Origin: Epiperipatus broadwayi
Lineage: Eukaryota > Onychophora > Udeonychophora > Euonychophora > Peripatidae
NCBI GenBank assembly: GCA_028023455.1
Contig: JAQFVV010012400.1
Span: 11,849,748 to 11,913,747 of the forward strand
Reading direction: 5' to 3'
Length of the DNA stretch: 64,000 bases
The notes under the pieces are model-generated. The model worked only from the letters and a program-made list of their open reading frames with translations. It made no database searches and was not told where the DNA came from. The translations under genes and the position numbers were made by a program. Shown here piece by piece: positions 1 through 12,813 of the stretch (within the stretch, counting starts at the first letter, position 1; each line of letters begins with the position of its first letter).

Positions 1-1852
1 AGTTTTCTTTTAGCTAGCTGTTATTGTTTTCAACAATTGTTATTATTACTTTAATAATATAGATCAAATAGTAGGAACATTATTTATAACATAAGTTCAA
101 GATGAAATAATCAATTCCTTATTGTTCAGCCACAGGCACACAAAGACATTAGAATAGCATTTCACTCCGCATATGTATAATATAGTAATACGTGTTAAAA
201 TGAACGTAAAATTTTATAATCTTAAATTAGTAGAACACTTCATTACTCAAGTGTAATATAGTTATCCGAATAAATCATGAAATTAAGATATTTTGTTTAA
301 TGTTAACAGTTTGTAAGCAATAGAATATATTTCAAATAAACTGACATTTTAGCTATTGTTTCCACTCTCAATGTTAATAGTTCCAATATATTTTAATTAT
401 AGATATGTGAGAAGATTAACAGCGACCTGATTCCTGGTTGGCAAAACTTGAACAGATTATCTAAATTCAGCCAGTCATGTTGTTGTTAAAATATAACAAG
501 TCTTGTAATTTGATTTATATAGGAGAAATTTTAGTTTAACTAACTCATTTCGTTATTAATTTTTAAAAAAAATATTTGTTACATATTTTACATACATGTT
601 ATTTCTACTCCATTTTTTTTTTTCTCTCTGTTAGAATGAAAGACACAAAACGTGTTTTTCATATTTTATCTTCTAATTCAAAATTAATTAAATAAATAAC
701 TTTTGATTTAAATTAAAGATAATTTCTAGGATTATTTTAAATAAATAAGGATTATTATTATTTTTAATCAGACTTTACTAAACTTGTAAAAAGAAATTAT
801 TTCACACTCAGCTGCCTACTATATATATATAATTTTAATGCACAAATCAGCGCATAACAGCAGAGCTTCTAATTAAATCACAATTTATTATAAACTTAAT
901 ATAAATTATAATACATAATAATCAGTGCCCTGCACTTTCTTACAGGTTTAACACATCTGACTAAATAAGTGGGTGGAAAAGGGCAATTTTAATACATTAA
1001 AAAATATATATTGAAACAGAAATTCTGTTTCACATTTGTATTCTAAGCTTTATTTAACTCTTCCACCTAAAAAAAGGCAAATGTATATGAAAGAAGTTGA
1101 TCTTATATTTTTTTTAAAAAAAAGCAAAAAGTTTAAAGTTAAAAGAAAATCATTATTTTCTATAATTGAAAAAGAAAAGATAAACCTTCATTATTGATTT
1201 TATAATTTTAAATTAGAAGATAAATACTTCTCTAAGTATTTATTTAAAGCTGGCATTTATTAAAATATTATATTTTTAATTTTTGAAAAGATGTTGTCGG
1301 ACAAAGGGGAATAATCGCTTGAGGCAAGCTTATCGAATTGAAAAACATGGCTTAATCCTCGTGATTCCTTATCTGTCCCGCTAAAAGTAGTGATCCAATC
1401 CTTAAGAAGAGAAAAGCACTCGGGCTTAAATGAAAGCTGTGTAGCAAATCAGATACAGTGGGAGTGCTGCTGAATCAATCCAGAGAACAGGGTATAAGTA
1501 GTTGAGTTTGAAGTTCAGAGTGGATTTTAAAAGGTGTTAAAAAGTAAAAAAAGTGAAAGAGTTAAAAAAAGTTTTATCCAAGTGTTGCTTAACTGTTTAG
1601 TTGACAACTGATTTTAGTTACCTTGGAATATATAATATTTACAGCCACACTGTTAATGTTAAAAAAGAAAGTATTAATAAGGAAATCATAAAGATGGAAG
1701 GCTAATTCGTAATAGCTTCCTCTCTTTGTCCATAGCCATGAATCTCCAAGACTTGCCTGAGTGAATATCATGGAAAGTAAATAATGCCATTCAGCTTAAA
1801 TAAACCAACCCCTTTTGAAATGCAGTAGTAACCTGAAGTGGATGAATAAACT

Positions 1853-1902
1853 GGATAAAATGAAGGTAACAAATTCAGGATAAAATGAAGGTAACAAATT
1901 CA
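1853..1902. repeat. 25-bp tandem duplication (2 copies)
   Basis: Two adjacent identical copies of the unit beginning ggataaaatgaagg, at 1853-1877 and 1878-1902. It is a simple recent duplication inside the intron with no coding content. Confidence 0.9.
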
Positions 1903-2142
1903 TGAAATATTAAATACTGATATGTGTTTATAAAAAGAAACAAAACATCTTTCTTAAAATAAATCATGAATAATTATAGCTATGTGAAAATATGTTTCAT
2001 TGGTGATACATCATAAATACATAAATGTCTATAATCAAAAGGCATTTTTAATAAGATAAATCATAAATGATTTTTTTTTATATGCATATACATCTGAATT
2101 AAAATAAAAATAAAAATGAATACTTATAATTAACTAAATTGT

Positions 2143-3045
2143 AAATGCTGATAAATAATAAAAAAAAATGACTATATCTGAATGGATTATTATTGTTTGT
2201 ATATCATATACGTCTATACCTGAATAAATATTAAAGACTTGCATATAATATACATCTCTATCTGAAAGAATTATAATTATTTATATTGTTGATATACAAA
2301 TAAGTTTATACCTGGAAGAATTAGAAATGCTAAGCTATTATATATAGCTATAAATAACTAAATTATAAATGCTGATAAATAAAAAATGACTGTATCCAAA
2401 TGAATTATTATTGTTTATATATCATATACATCTATACCTGAATAAATATTAAAGACTTGCATATAATTTACATCTCTATCTGAAAGAGTTATAACTATTT
2501 ATATTGTGGATATACAAATATGTTTATATCTGAAAGAATTACAAATGCTGAGACATAATATATCTCCATATCTGAATGAATTGTAACTATTTATATTGTT
2601 GATATACAAATAAGTTTATACCTGGAAGAATTAGAAATGTTGATCTATTATATATAGCTATAACTAATTAAATTATAAATGCGGATAAATAAAATATGAC
2701 TATATCCGAATGGATTATAATTGTTTATATATCATATACCTGAATAAATATTAAAGACGTGCATATAATATACATCTATATCTGAATAAATTATTACTAT
2801 TTATATTGGTGATATACAAATATGTTTATATCTGAAAGAATTACAAATGCTGAGACATAATATACCTCCATATCTGAATGAATTGTAACTATTTATATTG
2901 TTGGTATACAAATAAGTTTATACCTGGAAAAATTAGAAATGCTGAGCTATTATATATAGCTATAACTAATTAAATTATAAATGCTGATAAATAAAATATG
3001 ACTATATCCGAATGGATTATAATTGTTTATATACCATACACGTCT
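2143..3045. repeat. AT-rich complex satellite, about 3 units of 220-310 bp
   Basis: The phrase aaatgctgataaataa followed by atgactatatcc recurs at about 2143, 2367, 2677 and 2969. Between these, blocks containing ctgaangaatt, tttatattgttgatatacaaa and gtttatacctggaa recur in the same order. Each unit is itself built from shorter related segments, so this is a higher-order, imperfect tandem repeat. No coding potential. Confidence 0.85.
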
Positions 3046-3127
3046 GTTTTAATAATTTCAAATTTATAAAAATTGTTTTGGAGGATGATGGGGGTGGTGA
3101 TTTGGGATAAGGGAAAAAGAAGAAAAA

Positions 3128-3140
3128 GGGGGGGGGGGGG
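3128..3140. repeat. Poly-G run (13 G)
   Basis: An uninterrupted run of 13 G, preceded by an A-rich purine stretch, in an otherwise AT-rich intron. A simple homopolymer whose length may be uncertain in sequencing. Confidence 0.9.
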
Positions 3141-4115
3141 AAAGTTTTAAATCAGCTCTATCAAACTGTATATTTTGCACCAAAATAAAAGGTTACAATA
3201 TATTGCTATTTGTCAATGTATATACAATAATTAAAAATAAATAAATAACTTTACTTACTGGGTGTAGGGTTTTCTTTTATATCTAAACTATAATGGTCAA
3301 TACAAATCTGGATGTAGTCTATCTTAGAAGTAAAAAAGAAAAAAATAATAATACACAAGTTCTGTTCCATTCTTCTTTCTTTACTCTTCTCACTTAGGAT
3401 AGAAATGTCTTCTTCATGTACATTATAAAAATGACAGGGCTTCTAATGATTCAAGGATTTCTCATTTTTCTTCTTAAACTTTCCACATCATTCTTAATAG
3501 ACAGCTATGTTTTTAATAGGCATTTAGTAACAGGATCATATGATGATGATGAGAGGAAGGCCAGTGTATTCTAACATGATTATTTCATATTCACTTATTC
3601 ATCTGCAGTGTGGCCATTAAATAATTCAAACTCTGGGAAATAATAACTTATTGTGTGCGCTGTGTTTTTTTTTTAGTTTCAAGGTCTAAAGTTTTTCTCA
3701 GGATTGCTTCATCTCAGATCTTTACTTAAATTTCTTTTAAAAAGTCATGGACAAGCTTTCTAAATATAATTTGCCATTGTCTTTGGAGAAAATTATTTGG
3801 CCTGAAACAAAACTTTTTACAAAAGCCACAATCAGCTCTACTCCAATTAACTCCTCTCTCTGTCAGCTCGAAAAATAAGATAGAGCCTTCTTTAGGTCAC
3901 TGACCTATCATTTATAGCCACATAAAAAAGAATATTCAAGAACCCAGCTAGTACTTTTTTTTAAAATCTCTTTAATTACTAGAAAAGTTTTTTCTTTAAT
4001 GGTTTTTTTTAAGAATAGCAAAATAAACCTATAGATTAAAAATTCCTCAATTTTTACTTTATTTTTTAAAATAAAATACTAGTTTTCTACTTCACCTTTG
4101 ATTAGTAAGTAATTC

Positions 4116-4388
4116 AGATTGCACTTTACGTAATGATATGAAACGAAAAATTAAAGAGGCGTGCTTTATTGCAAATGACAATTGTGCGATTAACCGAAAG
4201 GAATCGTGCTTTGCAATCTCCAGAAAATGGTCATTATAAAATTTGCATAAATTTTACATAAACCACAGCTAAACTTCAGTTAAAAGTAGGCTATGATTAT
4301 GGAGACTCAAGGTCTCTGACAGCGCTAAGCCATATAACTTTTTAATAAGATTGAGACAAGCTTCACTTTTTTGCGTAAAGCGCAATCT
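4116..4388. mobile_element. Short TIR element (MITE-like, 273 bp)
   Basis: The ends are an inverted repeat: 4116-4133 reads agattgcactttacgtaa, and 4371-4388 read in reverse complement differs at only 2 of 18 positions. The inside is non-coding and less AT-rich than its surroundings. The flanks each contain aatt one base out (4111-4114 and 4390-4393), which could be a target duplication but is too short to prove insertion. The superfamily cannot be assigned. Confidence 0.55.
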
Positions 4389-4749
4389 AAATTATTTATT
4401 TTTTTAAATGCATTTTTCCTTTATCTGATAGAAAAATTCCAAATTCTAATTTTTAATTATAGATGATTAAAACAAAATATAAAGATTGATTTTTTTTTTT
4501 TTCTATAAACGAACAAAAAAAATAAAATTCTGAGTAATAAACTGTTTTATTACTTTAAATAATAATTAGTTAACTATTATGTGCATATGTATTTAAGTTT
4601 ACAGACATATCTTTATATTATTTTAAATTCTCAATTTGATTCATTAAACAAAATCCATATGAAACAACCATAATACTGTAATAACTATTTTATTTCACCT
4701 TTATTTTGTAATTAATAACATGCTGATGTGTTGCGGTGAAACTTTTTTA

Positions 4750-4913
4750 TATAATAATTTCTGCAGGCTTTCAATATTATAATTTCTGCAGACTAAGCAC
4801 TTTCATAGTTTTGTTACTCCATAATCTAAGAGACTATGATTATGGAGTAACAAACTCTGAAAGTGCTTAGTCTGCAGAAATTATGATATTGAAAGCCTAC
4901 AGAAATTATTATA
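4750..4913. repeat. Foldback (long imperfect palindrome, 164 bp)
   Basis: The left arm, starting tataataatttctgcagg, is matched in reverse complement by the right arm ending cctacagaaattattata. The arms are about 75 bp each with few mismatches, and meet near 4830 (ctccataatctaagagac). No coding content. It is either a foldback MITE or an inverted duplication. Confidence 0.85.
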
Positions 4914-5699
4914 ATGAAACAACCACAAAAAAAAATTACATGTACATTTATGAATACATAACTTTATAGATAGTGCAAGTTGTAATAATCTTGTGATAAG
5001 GCTTGATCATCATCATTCTCAACACAATACATAAAAAATTGAAAGTGGAGTATGTAAGTATAATTTAATTATCAAACTTTCTACTAATGCGAATATATAG
5101 CTAGAATATAAAAAGAGGGCAGCACTGATTAAAATATTATTTTAGAAAAATGAAGAAGATTAGAAGAAAAATTTTATTTGGTCTTCAATACATCAAAAAT
5201 GCAATTTAAATAATAATAATAAAACAAAAAAATTCTAATTTTCAGAATATATCCTCTTTATATATATATCTAAATTTGAAATGTATTTTAATTATCAACT
5301 ATACTATATTCTTTTAGGCTTTTATTTTTAGTATTCTACTAATGTGAGCAAAGCTATGAGTACAACTAGTCTTATAAATATTGAATACAGTGCTAAATAT
5401 AAATTAAATGAATTGATTCTTTTCAATATATATTCTATATATTTATTATTTTATCACTATTTAGTGAATGAAAATAAAACGGATAAATTTTTGCCTAATT
5501 TAAAAAATAAATATTCATAATAATATATATAGTCTTGAATTTTACATTTATATATGTGAAATATTTAATTTCTAGAATTGAAGCTGTACTTTACAATTAA
5601 TTTTGTAGTATAGAATAAAATTATTAAAAACAATAGCGTATAAAAGTATTGGGAATATATATATACAAATGATAGACATTTAACGAGAATTCTCTGTAT

Positions 5700-6310
5700 T
5701 TAATTGTGAGAATATTTAGAAAACATATTTTAATATTCACATATATATAGTATTGTCTGATTTGCATTCCAAATAAAAATTTGGGAAAAAATTAAAAGTG
5801 GAGTTTTATTTGAAAGTATTTCATTAAATTTCTGTCAATTTAAAGCTATAAACCAGTGAATTTTTTTTTTTTTTTAAATCTATAACTTTTTACGAGAGAG
5901 TCTACTTAATCACGTGCATATTTAGAAACATGTTATACTTTTAATACTACACAGATAGAATATTATTGTTTGATTTACAATCCTAATAAAAAGTTGGGTA
6001 ATAAATTGAAGGTGGGTTCAATTTTGATTTAAAGTAATTTTGGCTGCAGTAATATTTTTAATTGCTGCTTTCTTCATTACATCATAGATGTTCAACTTCT
6101 GTTAATTAAATCTATAAATCTGTGCAAATCTTCTATTTAAAACTTATAGGTTTTTACAGGAGAGCCTATTAAATTATGAGACTATTTAGAAAGTTGTTAT
6201 ACTTTCAATATTCGCACAAACATATTATTATTGTCTTGATTTATGATCTTAATAAAAATTTGGACAATAAATTAAAAGTGGATTGATTCACTTTTGTCTT
6301 AAACTATTTC
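5700..6310. repeat. Degenerate tandem repeat, about 205-265 bp unit, 3 copies
   Basis: The phrase (a/c)tatttagaaa followed by gttatacttt(t/c)aatatt(c/a) occurs near 5710, 5917 and 6181. Each is followed by attgt(c)tgattt and aataaaaa(t/g)ttgg, then attaaaagtgg. The copies are strongly diverged, so this is an old satellite. Confidence 0.7.
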
Positions 6311-8464
6311 GGATAGTTAGATGTCCTAGATTAGATTTTCTTAAATTGAAATTCACAATCATAATTTTTAATGCAAGAATTGTGAAAAAATTTTCAACAG
6401 TAAAAGGTTTCTGAAACAAATGACTAAAAAATTAAACATGTAATGAATTCAAACCGCTTGTGCCAGTGCTTATTCTGTTGCATTGCACAACTTTACTGCT
6501 GCTTTGGTTCTGAATATACAGTATGAAGACTGCATTGTGCATGCTTTTATATCATGCAATTGCCAGAAACATCTCAGTTCAGATTTGAGACTATTATGTG
6601 TTATGAATTGCAATGTTTTTACTGCATATTTTCTGCCTTGATAAAAACAGTAGTTTAATTACAAAAAATAAAACTTAATATTTTCATACATCTTTGGATT
6701 GTATAGTGTTAGAATACTTGATTTTAAAAGTTATTATCACATTCTTTTATAGAAACATAAGTGTTTAATTACAGCAAGTAAAGACAAAAACAGTTTTTTA
6801 ATTAACTATTAGAAAATATAATTTAGTAAATTAAAATTAGTATTTTATTTGAGAAATTATTAACAGTATTTCTTTATATTTTAAGAACCAAAGTATTTTC
6901 ACTTAGAGATAGTGACTAAATTTAAATAGAAATAAAATTCTGATAACAATGTGGGAGAGTCTTCACTATCAGGCTGTATTGCCTTATAATTAATATGAAA
7001 AAATATATATATCAAATCATTTTTGCACTATAGATTTTCTTCTAATGATCATGATGCTGTGGAAAATTTCTTTCTTTGCTTAATTTGTAATGAAGTTTTC
7101 ACTATAGAGGACATGAAACCAGCAATATTAAAACTACATTTTAATACCAAACATATAGCATACTGCAATAAATTAAAGAATAGTTTGAATGACTTTTAAT
7201 AACATTCAAATAAAGAAAAATAATGTTTTGAAATTTTTTTTTACTGTCAACAAGAAATATTTACTTATATCCTATAAAACATTTACTTATGAAAACTAAA
7301 ACGATCTACTTGATGAATCTTGTATTATTTGCTATTATTAAAATATTAGAAATAATTCAAATGAAAACGTATGGAAATGAAATTCATAAAATTTATTATT
7401 CATTGGTGGTGTTTCCAAAAGAATTTTTGAAATTAATAATGAGCAATTCCAACAGTTTGATACCAGGTTTAAAATAAGTGCAAAGTTTAGAATTCAGTTA
7501 CATAAAATAACTGTTATTTCTATCATGACTCAATTGTTATTTTATGTAAGAAACAAGCATGAGAAATTATTGTTTTATCTTTCTTAAAGTTTATGAATTT
7601 TTCATAAATGAAGGTTTAACACAGTTAAAAAATTGTGTTGGAGCCTTAACAGATTATGTTGGAATAGTGATAGAGGAGAATGTTGGATTTGTGACATAAA
7701 TTAAGGCTAATAGCAACAAACCTTTTACTTTTATTTGCTGCATGATCCATCTGAGAGCATTGGATAGCTAAAAAAAATATCATTAGAATTAAATATTGTG
7801 CTTTTTTGCTAAAATCTATGCTCTTAACAATTGATTGTTTTCAAACCTTTGTAAAGGTATGGTTGGTAAAATTTAAACAGATTATTGAAGTTGAAAAATG
7901 AAGTTGTTATATTTTTGACTGATCAGAAATCAGATTTTGTTAATTTTTTTTATAATGACTTATTGTTTTTAAAACTTTTATTTGGTGGATATTTTTAAAA
8001 AACTATTTAAGAAAAAAATTGTAACATATTTATGTTAAACTATAAAATTAAAAATTTTATTAAAAAAGTAATATGAAAAAATAGATTCTAAAATGTTTCT
8101 TTAGAAATGTTTATAGCTACAGATGATTTTGTAATTGAAAGTAATCTTTCTAAAGATTTAATTGGAAGGGTTATAATTAATCTTTTGCAGTGCCTAGACA
8201 CTTCAAATTTTGATTCTAAAAAAACTTTGAGTTTATAAACTATATAATTATCTAGTAGTAAAGGAACAAGAAGAATTTATTGATATATCAAGTGACAGAG
8301 GTTTAAAATTTGAGTTTTTTTTAAAAGTTATTAAATGAATTTTGCTAATCATGTTTACTTTTTTTTTTCATGTTATTTTAGAACTCATTTTTATATTTAA
8401 TGTTTATGATCACTTTTATTATTAATTATTTAAAGCTTAATTATATCTAATTATTTTTACATAG

Positions 8465-8677
8465 GTTTTGAAACAGACTCAGGATCACCGACATGTTGTG
8501 TTGGTGGCTGCGGCGCGTAACATCAAATCCTGGTTCATCAAAGTGCGCAAAATCAAGGCTATTTATCATACACTAAACTTGTGCAATCTTGATGTTACTC
8601 AAAAATGTCTCATTGCTGAATGTTGGTGCCCTGTTGCTGATTTGGATAAAATTCAATTAGCTTTACATAGAGGAACT
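8465..8677 (+). CDS. ATP6V0A1: V-type proton ATPase 116 kDa subunit a, exon 1 in window
   Basis: This exon encodes 71 codons, from VLKQTQDHRHVV through KVRKIKAIYHTLNLCNLD and KCLIAECWCPVADLDKIQ to HRGT. The wording is diagnostic of the V0 a subunit, the membrane stator that forms the proton half-channels with the c ring in acidifying organelles. This part is the end of the cytosolic N-terminal domain; by family alignment it should lie near residue 290 of about 830. The acceptor AG is at 8463-8464 after a pyrimidine-rich stretch. The donor is gtaagt at 8678, and both borders are phase 0. It is less AT-rich than its surroundings, as expected for constrained coding sequence. Upstream exons are outside the window. 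Confidence 0.95.
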
Positions 8678-10874
8678 GTAAGTAAATAGATTTTTTTTCC
8701 CCTTGGGCTAAATGTAATGAATATTTTTTTTACTCTTATTTAAGATATCTAAAAGTTATATTTAGATATATATGCTATTTTGAAAAAATATAAAAAGAAA
8801 ATTATATTTTAGTAAATAAACCTCAGAAAAGAATAATCAAAAATAAACTACTGTATTTTGTATAAACTGAAGTGTGAATTATTTAATACTGTGAGACTAT
8901 AAATAAAATATTGAAAAATTATTAATTAAGTAATAATTTATAACTATTGTATTATGTTTCAAAAATAGGTTTATTTAATATAAATTTATAATGCCATTGA
9001 GGCTGAATTATCACTGAAAAATAAATATACAAGCAAAAACCTGAAATTGCAGTTAGCTAAATCTATGCAGTTTACAAACTTTCTAGCTGAATAGGTAATT
9101 GTAAAAATAGTTTATGATCCAATGAGAGTTTTATTGATCTGGATAATTATGCATAGTATTATAAGCAGCTAACACTTAAATTAAGAGTGACTTCGTAAGT
9201 CAAAGACTTATTTCTTTCTAATTATTTATAATCTTGGTGTTGTTTAACCGCAAATTAATATGAGATGATATATTACCTTCAGATCTAAATATAGATTTTA
9301 AAACAAATTATTATAAGATTGTGAGATATCCCATATAATAAAATGTTTATTTAACTCCATAGAATGAATGTGGTGTAAAGAGAGATTTCACATCTTAGTA
9401 ATATATTAAGTAATAGGCTTAAATATCCAATTGTATTCCGCACTTTCTCTAATATCTCTTCACAATTACTGGGAAATAACCAGCTGGTGAAGATTTTTAT
9501 AATTTTTTTTTCCCTTTCCACATTCCAGTTAAAAATAATCAGATATGTATTTAATCATTAGTGGATGGCTAGCTAAATTGTCTGTGAATTTGAACTTTCA
9601 TGTCATAGGCTTAACAAGCTAATATATCATTACCCATAAGACTTTATATTAATATGTAAATCACTATAATTGTAAATAATTTGAAGATTTGTTATTAAGT
9701 TGTGAAATTGAATGAGACGGAATATTTATTGCTATTCATATTATTTTACTGTATGCCAAAGTAGTAAGTTTGAATCTTAATAAAGTAGAGCTTGAATCTA
9801 ACAAATGTGAAAATGTTTTTTGATATACAGTTTAATTTTAATTTTCAGTTCTGTAGACTATATCTTCATAATTGATAAAAACATCTAACTTTATTTTTTT
9901 TCCAGTTTTTTTTTTTTTTTACAATATCATTTCAGTAATCAAATCTTCCTAATTAGTGTAACTCATAAACTTTTTTGATATTATTAACACCAATTTAAAA
10001 TTGTATAACTCCTTTCTTATTTAGATTTATTATTTTTATTTTTTCTGGTGTTTATTTTGAAGCCAATTTGCCATGACCCATTAATCTGGACAATTAAGCT
10101 CCATTACCTTGTAATCAACATTGGCAGTGAGCAATCATAAGTCATCTATGTAGTCCAGATCTTTTAGATTAGAGTTAGCATGCTATTGAGTACCCCTTAT
10201 GTTTTTAAATAGCCTTTCACATTGTTAAATTTAAAACCACTATAGATAATTAAAATGAAAGTAGAATAACAGCACACTTTTGATTGATTAACAAAATATT
10301 TGGATAGTATGTTTTTTTTTTTCAATTCAACAAAAACATTGTATGGTGATTGACATTTATAGGATTGTTTGATAGTAGTATTTACTTTGATAATGTTTTC
10401 ATTGGCTCTTTGCAAATTATAAGATTTCTACTCAAATATCAAGCCAGATCTTTAGCAAAGATAAACAACATTGATCTATATGACATAAATATATAGTACT
10501 AAGAAAATTAAGATAGTTTTAATTAACTCTGCATTGACATATCTTCAATTAGAGACATGGAAATTATAAAAATGGATAAAGTGATTATAATTTATTTAAA
10601 TAAAAACTTCAATTTATACTCTCTTCCCAGTTTATTAATAATGAAGAGGAATACAAACATATGTACTTGTGAAATAAATATTATAAGAATTTATAGTTAT
10701 TGATATTTCAATTTCTAATTACTAATTTTTTTGAGGAAGCAATATATGCTTTTATTTACATATATAAACAAGTCTTATTACAAAATTACTACAATGCATC
10801 AATATTTAAATTTTCATGTACTATATGATTTTTATATTATGAATAAATCATGACATATATATTATAATCTAAGT

Positions 10875-10984
10875 AATAGTCAAATATGTTTAAAAATACA
10901 TATATACAAGCAACAAAGATTACAAATTATAATTTGTAATCTTTGTTGCTTGTATATATGTATTTTTAAACATATTTGACTATT
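10875..10984. repeat. Perfect 110-bp palindrome
   Basis: The left arm 10875-10929 (aatagtcaaatatg... to ...acaaatta) is the exact reverse complement of 10930-10984. The arms are 55 bp with no mismatch and no spacer. Such a sequence can extrude a cruciform and is usually unstable, so either it is very young or it arose in assembly or cloning. Confidence 0.95.
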
Positions 10985-11832
10985 GTATACTTGAAGTGCA
11001 ACATAAAAAAAGAATTGGTTTTAATTCTGATTCTTTTTCTGTAATCTAAGTAATATATGATAAAAAATGATTTAACATTGAACTAAATTTGTAAATGCTT
11101 TTGATTATTTTATTTGAATACTGAATTTATAGTATTTTATGCATAATATTTATATGCACTTTCATACCCATGTTATAGATTTTCATAATAATTGTGTTCA
11201 TATTATGTGAAAAAAATGTTAATCATTTTTTTTAAATATATCTAACTATCATTCTTTATTCATATGCAATTTTCAACAATATTTTAAAATGCATTTTGTA
11301 AATGAAAAAAAAATTTTTATTAGTGTTCTTTTCATTTTTTGGAGATTACACTTTTAAAGTAATATTTTCAGAAATATCATTTGCTTAGAATTGTAGATTT
11401 GAAATTGGCCAGTTTTGTGTAAAAGTAGCTAAATGGCTAAATTATTCACTGTGAGAAATAGAATTCCATATAATTTTCAAGCTAAAAAACATATGTAAGA
11501 TAATTGTGAAAAGTAGTATGAAAATAATAACTAGACTAAAAAAACAGCCAAGAATAAGTTATTATCAACTCTTCTCCCCCCCCAAAAAAAAATCCAGTAA
11601 GCAAGTGCAGATAATATAATTTTTATTTACTTATTATATTAATTTGTTGATAGTTGAGCCATATTTATTCTATAGAGTGACTTCAAATATTGGTTAATTT
11701 AAAATATATATATATATTACATATTGGATACATAAGCATAATGTAGCTGTAGAATTTTTATAAATTCTCAGTGATGTTAATGGATGCTCTCACAGAGTCA
11801 TAATTGCATATCTCTATATTAAAAGCATATTC

Positions 11833-12044
11833 AATGATATGGACTTTTCATAGCATTTTCAACTATAGTAATATTTTAGAATATAACTATATGCTTGAGA
11901 AAGTATTCCTCCATTCCAATTTTTCTTCAAACTTTCCAAATGATATGGACTTTTCATAGCATTCTCAACTATCTTAATTTTTTATAACATGAATGTATGC
12001 TTGAGAAAGTATTCCTTCATTCCAATTTTTTTTTCAAACTTTAC
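11833..12044. repeat. Tandem duplication, 106-bp unit
   Basis: Two adjacent diverged copies beginning aatgatatggacttttcata at 11833 and 11939. Both continue with cttgagaaagtattcct and end near caaactt. Intronic and non-coding. Confidence 0.9.
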
Positions 12045-12437
12045 AAAAACTAAACAGGGAAGATTGTTACTATTTAATTAATAATCATATTACTAATGAG
12101 TTTTTTTAAAATTAATAATCTTTATAGAGATTTATAAAACTATTATTAGTGAGTGTTTTATTGTTAGTGAACACATTATATTTTTTCTTATTTTTTAATT
12201 CATACAGTTCATTCAATTTAAAAGGAGCCTGGATATAAAAATATCTATTCTTTATATGTAAATATTATTAAAAAATCCTATTTTAACTGACATTCATGTA
12301 TAATATTTTATTTTAATCTTAAAGTTTCACTGTAAATTATGAACTTATGTGTTTTGTGCTTATATATTTGCAATTTTGGCATTTTAAATCTATAGCTTGT
12401 GATGAAATTATAAACTTGTCATTGCATAATTTATTAG

Positions 12438-12588
12438 GAAAGAAGTGGGAGCTCAGTTCCTTCAATCTTGAACAGAATGGACACCAAAGAAGCCCCTCCT
12501 ACTTATAATAGAACAAACAAATTCACTTCAGCTTTTCAAGCAATTGTAGATGCTTATGGTGTTGCGGATTATAGAGAAGTCAATCCTG
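12438..12588 (+). CDS. ATP6V0A1: V-ATPase subunit a, exon 2
   Basis: Encodes [14 protein letters not shown], then [16 protein letters not shown] and [20 protein letters not shown], plus the first base of the next codon. The [11 protein letters not shown] and IVDAYGV wording is highly conserved just before the first membrane helix of the family. The acceptor AG is at 12436-12437 and the donor gtaaat at 12589. The exon is entered in phase 0 and left in phase 1, and the split codon is completed by exon 3 as alanine (NPA). Confidence 0.95.
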
Positions 12589-12673
12589 GTAAATTGATAT
12601 AACTATTTAATTATATTTTAAAAAACAGGTTTTAGTTATTGTTTTTTAAATATTTTATATATTTTTTTAAAAG
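12589..12673 (+). other. ATP6V0A1: Short intron (85 bp)
   Basis: GT at 12589 and AG at 12672-12673. It is T-rich and contains nothing beyond splice signals. It is close to the minimal intron size, in contrast to the multi-kilobase neighbours. Confidence 0.92.
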
Positions 12674-12813
12674 CTCCATACACCATTATTACTTTTCCAT
12701 TCTTATTCGCTGTCATGTTTGGTGATGCTGGCCATGGAATTTTAATGGCTTTATTTGGACTTTGGATGATTGTTAAAGAAAAGAGTCTTGGGGCCAAGAA
12801 AAGTGATAATGAG
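12674..12813 (+). CDS. ATP6V0A1: V-ATPase subunit a, exon 3 (first two membrane helices)
   Basis: Encodes (A)[20 protein letters not shown], then [20 protein letters not shown] and KKSDNE. This covers the first transmembrane segment, the invariant GD.GHG turn and the second transmembrane segment of the V0 a subunit. The start follows AG at 12672-12673 and completes the codon split after exon 2. The donor gtaagc is at 12814 in phase 0. The apparent open frame continuing to 13071 runs into intron and is not coding. Confidence 0.95.

Larger units (their letters stand above)
1..8464 (+). other. ATP6V0A1: Intron (3' part) upstream of first visible V-ATPase exon
   Basis: No exon of the V-ATPase a subunit, or of any other protein I recognise, could be found here. 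Because the first visible exon begins in mid-protein, this is most simply the end of a long intron. It is very AT-rich and holds a 25-bp duplication, an AT satellite, a G run, a short TIR element, a foldback and a degenerate tandem repeat, all listed separately. A less AT-rich tract at about 1290-1510 is unidentified. The 60-70 codon open frames here look random in composition. Confidence 0.6.
8678..12437 (+). other. ATP6V0A1: Intron (3.76 kb)
   Basis: Non-coding and very AT-rich. It contains a perfect 110-bp palindrome at 10875-10984 and a tandem duplication at 11833-12044. No transposon protein remnant was recognised. Confidence 0.85.

Noticed and set aside
360-480. Segment after ttaattatag near 400 as an upstream exon
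   Set aside because: The translated text matches no V0 a subunit segment. A loosely similar string recurs near 7850-7900, so it is more likely a dispersed repeat.
1290-1510. Less AT-rich tract as an exon or SINE
   Set aside because: No reading frame matches a known protein, and no A/B boxes or terminal repeats were found; left as unidentified.
7289-7477. 62-codon open frame as a missing upstream V-ATPase exon
   Set aside because: It has no similarity to the expected N-terminal domain text and no convincing splice borders.
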